Assembly (NCBI GenBank): GCA_036525535.1
Contig: DATDAH010000193.1
Location: 1-8,887 of the forward strand
Source of the DNA: DATDAH01 sp036525535
GTDB lineage: Bacteria > Actinomycetota > Acidimicrobiia > Acidimicrobiales > DATDAH01
Length of the DNA: 8,887 nucleotides
Direction: 5' to 3'
Positions 1-5,765 of the stretch are shown here, piece by piece (position 1 is the stretch's first letter; each line of letters starts with the position of its first letter). The notes below the pieces were generated by a model. It was not told the origin of the DNA and searched no databases. It worked only from the letters and a program-made list of their open reading frames with translations. Position numbers and translations under genes: made by a program.

Positions 1-647
1 CCCGTGCCGAAGGGGTTGCGCCCGGTGGCGGCCCAGGTCACCAGCGTCCCCCACGCGAACACGTCCATCGCCGGCGACGGCGCGCCGCCCGTGACCTGCT
101 CGGGGGCCATCCAGCCCGGCGACCCCATCACGGTGCCGACCACGGTGATCGACGTGGCCTCGGTGGCGGTGGCCACGCCGAAGTCGACGACCACCGGCTG
201 GTCCTCGGCCAGCAGGACGTTGCCCGGCTTCAGGTCGCGGTGGGTCACACCGGACCGGTGGATGGTGTCCACCGCTTCGGCGAGGGCGACCATCAGGGCC
301 CGGAGCCGTTCGCCCCGGACCGGACCCGACGTGGTGACCTCGTCCAGCAAGGTCGGACCATCGACGTAGCCCATGGCCAGGTAGGGGCGGTCACCTTCGG
401 TGTCGGCGTCGAGGAGCTCCACGACGCCCCGGCCGCTCACCCGGCGGGCCGCGAGGACCTCTCGCCGGAAGCGGGTCCGGAAGGTGTCGTCGGCGGCCAG
501 GAGGCGTCGGACGACCTTCAGCGCGACCGGTCCATCGGGCCCGTCGGCCAGGTACACCACGCCCATCCCGCCCTCACCCAACCGGGCCCGGATCGTGTAC
601 GGGCCGAGGGCGCGGGGGTCCTCGGGATCGAGCGGGAGGGTGGTCAT
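1..647 (-). CDS. Ser/Thr protein kinase, PknB-type (N-terminal part, cut by window edge)
   Basis: This is a cytoplasmic eukaryotic-type kinase domain that phosphorylates Ser/Thr on target proteins; its targets cannot be read from the sequence. The reverse complement from the ATG at 647-645 gives 215 codons and runs off the left edge without a stop. Visible motifs, in kinase order, are the Gly-rich loop GEGGMG (residues 24-29), the ATP-anchoring Lys of VALK (K44), a likely helix-C Glu (E63), the catalytic loop HRDLKPGN (136-143, base D138), DFG (155-157), the activation-segment end APEQ (181-184) and the conserved Asp of DVFAWG (D195). All catalytic residues are present, so it should be active. 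The missing remainder would hold the C-lobe and any transmembrane or sensor region. The gene is divergent from the dehydrogenase pair with only 58 bp between the chosen starts. No convincing Shine-Dalgarno precedes the ATG, so the start rests on its position just before the kinase fold and on the absence of a nearby in-frame alternative. Confidence 0.93.
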   Translation of the reverse strand, partial: MTTLPLDPEDPRALGPYTIRARLGEGGMGVVYLADGPDGPVALKVVRRLLAADDTFRTRFRREVLAARRVSGRGVVELLDADTEGDRPYLAMGYVDGPTLLDEVTTSGPVRGERLRALMVALAEAVDTIHRSGVTHRDLKPGNVLLAEDQPVVVDFGVATATEATSITVVGTVMGSPGWMAPEQVTGGAPSPAMDVFAWGTLVTWAATGRNPFGT

Positions 648-705
648 GGCCGGACCATTCTGGGCCGAGGTGGCTCTCCTGCCGCCTCAGGGCCACCATG
701 GAGGG
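648..705. other. Divergent intergenic region between kinase and dehydrogenase genes
   Basis: The 58 bp must hold the promoters of both divergent genes unless these lie inside the coding regions. I see no good -35/-10 pair on either strand. GGTGGC (669-674) and GCCACC (692-697) form a 6-bp inverted repeat with a 17-nt gap, which could be an operator but is also easily expected by chance in GC-rich DNA. The palindrome CCATGG is at 696-701. GGAGG (700-704) sits against the GTG start at 706. Confidence 0.4.
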
Positions 706-1887
706 GTGACCACTGCCATCGACCGTGCCAACGCCCCGCTCGACTTCCTGGGCCTCGACGGCCTGCTGGACGACGAGGAGCGCCTCCTGCGGGACACGGT
801 GCGGGCCTTCGTGGTCGACCGCGTGCTGCCCGACATCGCGGAATGGTTCGAGGCCGGGACCTTCCCGGTGGAGATGGCCAAGGAGATGGGTGCGCTGGGC
901 CTCCTGGGCATGCACCTCGACGGCTACGGCTGCGCCGGGACCAGCGCCGTCAGCTACGGGCTGGCCTGTCAGGAGCTGGAGGCCGGGGACAGCGGGTTCC
1001 GGAGCTTCGTGTCGGTCCAAGGCTCGCTGGCCATGTTCCCCATCCACGCCTACGGCAGCGAGGAGCAGAAGCAGGAGTGGCTGCCGGCCATGGCGGCCGG
1101 CGAGGCCATCGGTTGCTTCGGCCTGACCGAGCCCGACTCGGGAAGCGACCCGTCCTCGATGCGGACGCGGGCCCGCCGGGACGGGGACGACTGGGTGCTC
1201 GACGGCACGAAGATGTGGATCACCAACGGCGGCCTGGCCCAGGTCGCGGTGATCTGGGCGGTGACCGACGACGGCGTCCGTGGCTTCGTCGTCCCCACCG
1301 ACACGCCCGGCTTCGTGGCCAACGACATCCACCGCAAGCTGTCCCTGCGGGCCTCGGTCACCTCCGAGCTGGTCCTGACCGACGTCCGGCTGCCGGCGTC
1401 CGCGGTGCTCCCGGGCGTGGCCGGGATGCGCGGGCCGTTGTCCTGTCTGTCCGAGGCCCGGTTCGGCATCGTGTGCGGCGCGGTCGGGGCGGCCCGGGCC
1501 TGCTACGAGGCGGCCCTGGCCTACACAAAGGAGCGTCACCAGTTCGACCGCCCGCTGGCCGGCTTCCAACTCGTGCAACGCAAGCTGGTGGAGATGCTGG
1601 TGCAGGTGAACCGGGCGGGCCTCTTGGCCCTGCACCTCGGCCGGCTGAAGGACCGGGGGGAGATCACCCCGGCCCAGGTCAGCTTCGGCAAGCTGGACAA
1701 CGTGCGCCAGGCCCTCGACGTGGCCCGCGAGGCCCGTAGCCTGCTCGGGGCCAACGGCATCACCCTCGAGTACCCGGTCATCCGGCACATGAACAACCTC
1801 GAGTCGGTCTACACCTACGAAGGCACCAACGAGATCCACACGTTGGTGCTCGGCCAGGCCATCACCGGCGTGGCCGCCTTCACCTAG
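706..1887 (+). CDS. gcdH: Glutaryl-CoA dehydrogenase (acyl-CoA dehydrogenase family)
   Basis: This FAD enzyme oxidises and decarboxylates glutaryl-CoA to crotonyl-CoA in lysine, tryptophan and aromatic-acid breakdown, passing electrons to ETF. The 393 residues match the usual soluble acyl-CoA dehydrogenase length. Family-specific stretches are FRSFVSVQ (98-105), the FAD/substrate motif FGLTEPDSGSDPSS (138-151), KMWITN (169-174), MRGPLSCLSEARFGI (241-255) and LGANGI (347-352). The catalytic base is E372 in TYEGTNEIH (370-378), the classical C-terminal position. E92, R99 and S100 align with residues I recall as the glutarate-carboxylate pocket of the human enzyme (E87, R94, S95), supporting GcdH over a generic acyl-CoA dehydrogenase. 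The chosen start is GTG 706: the family begins just before PLDFLGLDGLL, and upstream codons lie in the kinase-facing gap. GGAGG at 700-704 is only 1 nt from it, so initiation may be leaderless. An in-frame ATG at 646 (20 residues longer) is less likely. Confidence 0.88.
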   Translation: MTTAIDRANAPLDFLGLDGLLDDEERLLRDTVRAFVVDRVLPDIAEWFEAGTFPVEMAKEMGALGLLGMHLDGYGCAGTSAVSYGLACQELEAGDSGFRSFVSVQGSLAMFPIHAYGSEEQKQEWLPAMAAGEAIGCFGLTEPDSGSDPSSMRTRARRDGDDWVLDGTKMWITNGGLAQVAVIWAVTDDGVRGFVVPTDTPGFVANDIHRKLSLRASVTSELVLTDVRLPASAVLPGVAGMRGPLSCLSEARFGIVCGAVGAARACYEAALAYTKERHQFDRPLAGFQLVQRKLVEMLVQVNRAGLLALHLGRLKDRGEITPAQVSFGKLDNVRQALDVAREARSLLGANGITLEYPVIRHMNNLESVYTYEGTNEIHTLVLGQAITGVAAFT

Positions 1888-1893
1888 GAGGAG
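1886..1893 (+). promoter_or_regulatory. Strong Shine-Dalgarno overlapping the upstream stop codon
   Basis: AGGAGGAG lies directly before the ATG at 1895, and its first two bases are the last two of the TAG stop (1885-1887) of the glutaryl-CoA dehydrogenase gene. It fixes the start of the second dehydrogenase. A ribosome finishing the first gene would stop on the initiation site of the next, so translation of the two is probably coupled. It is the strongest Shine-Dalgarno match I see in the window. Confidence 0.85.
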
Positions 1894-1894
1894 C

Positions 1895-3034
1895 ATGCGT
1901 TTCACCGAGGACCACGACCTCTTCCGCAAGATGGTCCGCGACGTCGTGGACCGTGAGATCAACCCGCACGTCGACGAGTGGGAGGCGGCGGGCCGCTTCC
2001 CGGCCCACGAGCTCTTCCCGGTCCTGGGGGCGGCCGGCCTGCTCGGCCTCGAGTACGACCCCGCCTACGGCGGCCAGGGTGCGGACCACAGCTTCACCGT
2101 GGTGTACGGCGAGGAGCTCGGCCGGATCGCGTGTGGCGGTGTGCCCATGGCCATCTCGGTGCAGACCGACATGGCCACCCCCTCGCTGCACCGCTACGGG
2201 AGCGAGGAGCTGAAGCAGCAGTACCTGGTCCCCGCGGTCGCGGGCACGGCGGTGGCCGCGGTCGCGGTCACCGAGGCCGACGCCGGCTCCGACGTAGCCG
2301 GGCTGCGGACCCGGGCCCGGCGAGACGGCGACGAATGGGTGATCGACGGCAGCAAGCTCTACATCACCAACGGAGCCCAGGCCGACTGGGTCTGTGTGCT
2401 GGCCCGCACTGCCGACGAAGGGGGTTCGGCCGGGATCTCCCAGATCATCGTGCCCACGGACACCCCGGGCTTCTCGGTCAGCCGCACCCTCGCCAAGTTG
2501 GGGATGCGCTCATCGGACACCGCGGAGCTGGTGTTCGACGGCGTGCGGGTGCCGGCCGGGAACCTCATCGGCGAGGAGGGACGCGGCTTCCAGCAGCAGA
2601 TGGAGCAGTTCCAGCAGGAGCGGATGATCGCCTGCTACCAGGCGGTGGGCTCCATGCAGCAGGCGATGGCCCGGACACGCGAGTACCTCGGTGACCGCCA
2701 GGCCTTCGGGGGTCCGCTGTACGGCAACCACTACCTGGCCTACACGATGGCCGAGGTGTCGGCCGAGGTGGACCTGCTCAAGCACTACAACCACGCCTGC
2801 GCCGAGGCCTTCATCGCCGGGGTCGACACCAAGAAGATGGTGGCCGTGGCCAAGCTGACGACCGGACGGCTGCTGCGGAAGGTGGCCGACCTCTGCCTCC
2901 AGTACCACGGCGGCCTCGGCTACATGGAGGAGCACTGGACGGCGCGGTATCTGCGCGACCAACGCCTCTGGGCCATCGGTGGCGGCACCGACGAGATCAT
3001 GTTGCGCACCATCGCCCAACTCGACGCCCCCTGA
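1895..3034 (+). CDS. Acyl-CoA dehydrogenase, LCAD/citronellyl-CoA dehydrogenase-like
   Basis: This FAD enzyme introduces a 2,3-double bond into an acyl-CoA. Its 379 residues carry the typical three-domain layout. Landmarks are GVPMAISVQTDMATP (82-96), the flavin/substrate motif VTEADAGSD (125-133), LYITNGAQADW (155-165), LGMRSSDTAEL (202-212), the FAD-contacting DRQAFG (267-272) and QYHGGLGYM (336-344). At the usual catalytic position it reads GGGTDEIM (362-369), with Gly in place of Glu. The base is instead expected at E242 in QQERMIA (240-246, helix G), as in the LCAD and isovaleryl-CoA dehydrogenase branches. From memory, the VPMAI-VQTDMATP and GGG-DEIM segments also occur in AtuD-type citronellyl-CoA dehydrogenases. 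The exact acyl chain cannot be assigned: long-chain, isovaleryl-like and terpenoid acids are all possible. It is co-transcribed with the upstream dehydrogenase (7-nt gap). It ends at the AT-rich island, and the TGA lies in the loop of a weak CCCC/GGGG hairpin. Confidence 0.9.
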   Translation: MRFTEDHDLFRKMVRDVVDREINPHVDEWEAAGRFPAHELFPVLGAAGLLGLEYDPAYGGQGADHSFTVVYGEELGRIACGGVPMAISVQTDMATPSLHRYGSEELKQQYLVPAVAGTAVAAVAVTEADAGSDVAGLRTRARRDGDEWVIDGSKLYITNGAQADWVCVLARTADEGGSAGISQIIVPTDTPGFSVSRTLAKLGMRSSDTAELVFDGVRVPAGNLIGEEGRGFQQQMEQFQQERMIACYQAVGSMQQAMARTREYLGDRQAFGGPLYGNHYLAYTMAEVSAEVDLLKHYNHACAEAFIAGVDTKKMVAVAKLTTGRLLRKVADLCLQYHGGLGYMEEHWTARYLRDQRLWAIGGGTDEIMLRTIAQLDAP

Positions 3035-3043
3035 CGGGGTTTG
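3026..3043 (+). terminator. Weak GC hairpin with short T run at end of dehydrogenase pair
   Basis: CCCC (3027-3030) can pair with GGGG (3036-3039) around a 5-nt loop holding the TGA stop, with one possible G-U pair outside, followed by TTT. A four-pair stem is short for an intrinsic terminator and the T run is minimal, so this is a possible rather than a convincing terminator. Confidence 0.25.
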
Positions 3044-3046
3044 ACA

Positions 3047-3060
3047 TAGAACTTCTAGAA
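3047..3060. promoter_or_regulatory. Palindrome in the AT-rich intergenic island (possible operator)
   Basis: TAGAA-C-TTCTA (3047-3057) is a perfect 11-bp inverted repeat. It overlaps a second self-complementary octamer, TTCTAGAA (3053-3060). It directly follows TTGACA (3041-3046), but I find no acceptable -10 hexamer 16-18 bp downstream, so that hexamer is not called a promoter. The palindrome sits about 45-55 bp upstream of the sigma-28-like -35 element, a plausible place for a regulator. No known operator is recognised. Confidence 0.35.
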
Positions 3061-3103
3061 ATGATCTGAAAAGGACGTGAAGATGACTAGATTCTCCGTG
3101 TCC

Positions 3104-3130
3104 TAAAGTCTCACCCTCCGTGGTCGATGT
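3104..3130 (+). promoter_or_regulatory. Sigma-28 (FliA/WhiG)-like promoter driving the M23 peptidase
   Basis: TAAAGTCT (3104-3111) and GTCGATGT (3123-3130) are separated by exactly 11 bp. The textbook FliA/WhiG consensus is TAAAGTTT-N11-GCCGATAA, so 7 of 8 bases match at -35 and 5 of 8 at -10, including the CGAT core. Transcription would begin about 7-9 nt downstream, at 3137-3139, which coincides with the in-frame ATG at 3139 and gives a leaderless mRNA. This supports 3139 over the upstream ATG at 3127, which would lie inside the -10 element. The match is by eye and no transcription data are available. Confidence 0.5.
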
Positions 3131-3138
3131 CATGGGGG

Positions 3139-4332
3139 ATGCCCTCCCGCCGCCCGATCGCGGTGGTCGTCGTCGTCGCCGCCGCGCTGCTGGGGTCCGG
3201 CACCCCCGTCTTGGCGCGGGGCGACGAGCGGCCGCCACCGTCGACCTCGACCACGACGACCTCCACGACCCTGCCCACGGGGATCGACGTCGGCCACAGC
3301 GGTGACCAGAGCGGGGTCAACCCCCTCGACGACCCCGCCACCGTCGAGCCCGCCGATCCCGACAACGTCAACGAGGTGCTGCACATCAGCACCGACGAGG
3401 CCCAGGCCCGAAGGGACACCGTGCGGGCGGAGCTGGACCAGGTGCTGGCCCACATCGCCCGGCTCGAAGCCGATGTCGCGGCGTTCGACCAGCTGAGCGC
3501 GGACCTCGTCGTCCAGCAGCGGATCGTGGCCCGGCGCGCCGTGGCCGCCCGGAAGCAGATGGTCGAGCGGGCCGTCGGCGCCTACGTCGCCGGCAACGCG
3601 CCCGAGATCGAAGCGGCCTATGGGGCCACCGAGCCCAACGAGGTCGAGGAGCGCCGCACCATCGTGAGCACGATCATGGAGGCCGACCGGGACGAGGCCG
3701 AGCGCCTCCTGGCCCGCCGCCTCGACGTGACCGCCCGTCTGAGCCGGGTGCTCGAGCAGGCCGAGCAGACCCAGGCCGAGCTGCGGGCTGTCCGGACCGA
3801 GGTGGCTCCCCTGCGGGTCCGCCTGAAGGCGGCGAACGTCACCCTCCAGGTCCTGGAGGCGGGCAGTCAGATCGTCATCACCGGCTTCGTCTTCCCGGTG
3901 GCCGATCCCCACACGTTCTCCAGCACGTTCGGTGCTCCCCGCTCGGGCGGGCGGACCCACGAGGGGGCCGACATCTTCGCGCCGCGCTGGACACCGTTGG
4001 TGGCCGCGGAGCGGGGTGTCATCGACAACGTCGGCACCGGCACGCTCGGTGGCACCAAGCTCTGGGTCATCGGGGAGAGTGGGACGCAGTACTACTACGC
4101 CCACCTCCAGGCCTACGCCGACGGCGTGACCGACGGCACCCTGGTCGAGGCGGGTGATGTCGTCGGCTACACGGGCGACACGGGCAACGCCGTCGGGACA
4201 CCGACCCACCTGCACTTCGAGATCCACCCCGGTGGTGGCGACGCCATCGACCCGTATCCGCTCCTGCACGCGGTGGACATCGTCGACGGCGTGAACCTCC
4301 TGCCGAGACCGGGCGGCGCGGGGCGCCAATAG
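3139..4332 (+). CDS. Secreted M23-family peptidoglycan endopeptidase with coiled-coil region
   Basis: This is a predicted zinc metallopeptidase that cuts peptide cross-links in the cell wall outside the membrane. With the ATG at 3139 it has 397 residues. A signal peptide comes first: Arg residues, a Val/Ala-rich core (about 8-18) and a cleavage site near VLA-RGD (about 24-29). A Thr/Ser/Pro linker follows (about 33-47). A long charged, heptad-like helical region (about 85-240) resembles the coiled coils of PcsB/EnvC-type proteins. The M23 domain occupies about 250-380, with zinc ligands H274 and D278 in HEGAD, H357 and H359 in HLHFE, and the catalytic-type H322 in YYYAH. All expected metal and catalytic residues are present, so it should be an active enzyme rather than an EnvC/NlpD-like activator. 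The preferred start is set by the sigma-28-like promoter; ATG 3127 would add four residues. It may act in division, flagellar assembly or development, but the substrate bond is unknown. Confidence 0.9.
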   Translation: MPSRRPIAVVVVVAAALLGSGTPVLARGDERPPPSTSTTTTSTTLPTGIDVGHSGDQSGVNPLDDPATVEPADPDNVNEVLHISTDEAQARRDTVRAELDQVLAHIARLEADVAAFDQLSADLVVQQRIVARRAVAARKQMVERAVGAYVAGNAPEIEAAYGATEPNEVEERRTIVSTIMEADRDEAERLLARRLDVTARLSRVLEQAEQTQAELRAVRTEVAPLRVRLKAANVTLQVLEAGSQIVITGFVFPVADPHTFSSTFGAPRSGGRTHEGADIFAPRWTPLVAAERGVIDNVGTGTLGGTKLWVIGESGTQYYYAHLQAYADGVTDGTLVEAGDVVGYTGDTGNAVGTPTHLHFEIHPGGGDAIDPYPLLHAVDIVDGVNLLPRPGGAGRQ

Positions 4333-4342
4333 CCTCCGCCGG

Positions 4343-5287
4343 GTGGCCGTCCCCGACAGTGTCATCGAGGTCGAGGACGTCGAGGCGGCGGCGGCGCGGA
4401 TCGCCGGGCACGTGCGGGTCACGCCCGTCCTGCGCCCGGGCCCGGGCGCCTTCGGGTCGGATCTCGACCTGGTCCTGAAGCTGGAGCTGTTCCAGCACAC
4501 GGGATCGTTCAAGCCCCGGGGGGCGTTCAACCGCATCCTCGCCAACGAGGTCCCTCCCGCGGGGGTGATCGCCGCGTCCGGGGGCAATCACGCCGCCGCC
4601 GTGGCCCACGCCGCCTCGGTGCTGGCGCTGCCGGCCGAGATCCACGTGCCGGAGGCGGCGCCGGCCATCAAGCTCGAGCGCCTGGCCCGCTACCCGGTCG
4701 ACGTGCGTCGCAGCGGGGACCTGTACGACGACGCGCAGGCTGCGTGTGACCTGCGGGCGGCCGAGACCGGCGCCCTCGTCTGCCACCCCTACGACCTCCC
4801 CGAGGTGCTCGCCGGCCACGGGACGCTGGCCCGCGAGCTCGAGGACCAGGCGCCGGAGATCGACACGGTGCTCGTCGCCGCCGGTGGCGGTGGGCTGATC
4901 GGTGGCGTGGCCTCCTGGTACCGCGGGCGGGCCAAGGTGGTGGCCGTGGAGCCGGAGACCTCTCGGTGCCTCGGGGCGGCCCTCGATGCGGGGGAGCCGG
5001 TCGACGTGACCGTCGCCGGCCTGGCTTCGGACTCCCTCGGGGTCCGGCGGGTGGGGGACTGGCCCTTCGCGGCCGTCCACGCCTGGGTCAGCGAGGCGGT
5101 GTCGGTCAGCGACGACGCCATCGTCGCCGCCCAACGGGCCCTCTGGCAGGACGTGCGCCTCGTGGTCGAGCCGGGCGGGGCCGCCGCCCTCGCCGCCCTG
5201 CTGGCCGGGGCCTACGTGCCGGACCCGGACGAGCGGGTCGCCGTCCTCGTCTGCGGGGCCAACACCGACCCCCGGAGCGTCACCTGA
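4343..5287 (+). CDS. PLP-dependent threonine/serine dehydratase-like enzyme
   Basis: This is a fold-type II pyridoxal-phosphate enzyme of the tryptophan-synthase-beta superfamily, most like the short catabolic threonine/serine ammonia-lyases that convert the hydroxy-amino acid to a 2-oxo acid and ammonia. Its 314 residues contain the PLP Schiff-base lysine in GSFKPRGAF (K57), the substrate-carboxylate loop ASGGNHAAA (78-86), the phosphate-binding Gly loop GGGGLIGG (181-188), EPGGAAALAALLAG (276-289) and CGAN (304-307). No C-terminal ACT-type regulatory domain exists, which argues against the biosynthetic, isoleucine-inhibited IlvA type. Substrate could equally be hydroxyaspartate or phenylserine. 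The start is GTG 4343, 10 nt after the peptidase stop and just ahead of the conserved helix. No Shine-Dalgarno is visible, so it is translated by coupling or from a leaderless mRNA. It probably shares a transcript with the SRPBCC gene that overlaps its stop. Confidence 0.85.
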   Translation: MAVPDSVIEVEDVEAAAARIAGHVRVTPVLRPGPGAFGSDLDLVLKLELFQHTGSFKPRGAFNRILANEVPPAGVIAASGGNHAAAVAHAASVLALPAEIHVPEAAPAIKLERLARYPVDVRRSGDLYDDAQAACDLRAAETGALVCHPYDLPEVLAGHGTLARELEDQAPEIDTVLVAAGGGGLIGGVASWYRGRAKVVAVEPETSRCLGAALDAGEPVDVTVAGLASDSLGVRRVGDWPFAAVHAWVSEAVSVSDDAIVAAQRALWQDVRLVVEPGGAAALAALLAGAYVPDPDERVAVLVCGANTDPRSVT

Positions 5288-5736
5288 TGGAGCGGACCGA
5301 GCACGTCGACACCCCCGTGGCCCCCCCCGTCCTGTTCGCCGTGGTCGAGGACCTGGCCCGCTACGCCGACTGGCTCGACATCGTGGTGGCGGCCATCCCG
5401 ACCGAGGCCCTGTCCGGGGACGAGGGTCCGGCCTGGTCGGTCGAGCTCCGGGGCCGGATAGGCCCGTTGGCCCGATCCAAGCGCCTGCGCATGGTCCGGG
5501 TCCGCCACGACGTCCCGGAGCAGGTCGTGTTCGAGCGTCGGGAGCCGGGGGAGCGCAGCCGCTCGCCCTGGACGCTCACCGCCCAGGTCGAGCCGACCGA
5601 CCCGGGGAGCCGCCTCACCATGTCCCTCCACTACGGCGGCGCCCTCTGGGGGTCGATGCTCGAACGTCTCCTGGCCGACGAGGTCGAACGAGCCCGGCCC
5701 CGCCTTCTCGCCCTCCTCGCCGACGACGCGTCCTGA
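5287..5736 (+). CDS. SRPBCC-fold (polyketide cyclase/START-like) small protein
   Basis: This cytoplasmic protein of 149 residues probably has a helix-grip fold. The opening MERTEHVDTPVAPPVLFAVV, then LARYADWLD (23-31), is typical of polyketide cyclase/dehydrase and coenzyme-Q-binding-type SRPBCC proteins, where a first strand leads into a helix after a Pro-rich turn. A conserved mid-section of alternating strands (VELRGRIG, VVFERREPG, WTLTAQVEP, LTMSLHYGG) leads into a final amphipathic helix (about 123-145). These folds bind hydrophobic ligands in a cavity; the ligand here is unknown and no catalytic residue can be identified. Its ATG (5287-5289) overlaps the TGA of the dehydratase-like gene in the string TGATG, so the two are translationally coupled and probably functionally linked. 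The gene ends at TGA 5734-5736, 29 nt from the convergent ABC exporter gene, with no clear terminator hairpin between. Confidence 0.75.
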   Translation: MERTEHVDTPVAPPVLFAVVEDLARYADWLDIVVAAIPTEALSGDEGPAWSVELRGRIGPLARSKRLRMVRVRHDVPEQVVFERREPGERSRSPWTLTAQVEPTDPGSRLTMSLHYGGALWGSMLERLLADEVERARPRLLALLADDAS

Positions 5737-5765
5737 TCATCCTTGGTGAGCTGGAAACGGTCGAC

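Noticed and set aside
574..1962. Long minus-strand open frame opposite the two dehydrogenase genes
   Set aside because: The plus-strand proteins are unmistakable family members. The opposite frame is His/Gly/Arg-rich with no motif, as expected of a shadow frame in GC-rich DNA.
3041..3046. TTGACA as the -35 of a housekeeping promoter
   Set aside because: No TANNNT-like hexamer lies 16-18 bp downstream; the candidates there (GATCTG, ATCTGA, TCTGAA) do not fit.
3160..3190. GTCGTCGTC-type tandem repeat
   Set aside because: It encodes the Val/Ala-rich hydrophobic core of the peptidase signal peptide, so the codon repetition is explained by the protein.
5737..5765. Bidirectional terminator between the convergent SRPBCC and exporter genes
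   Set aside because: The 29 bp contain no stem of useful length and no T run. Short palindromes nearby (TGATCA, GACGCGTC) overlap or abut the coding end and are likely chance.
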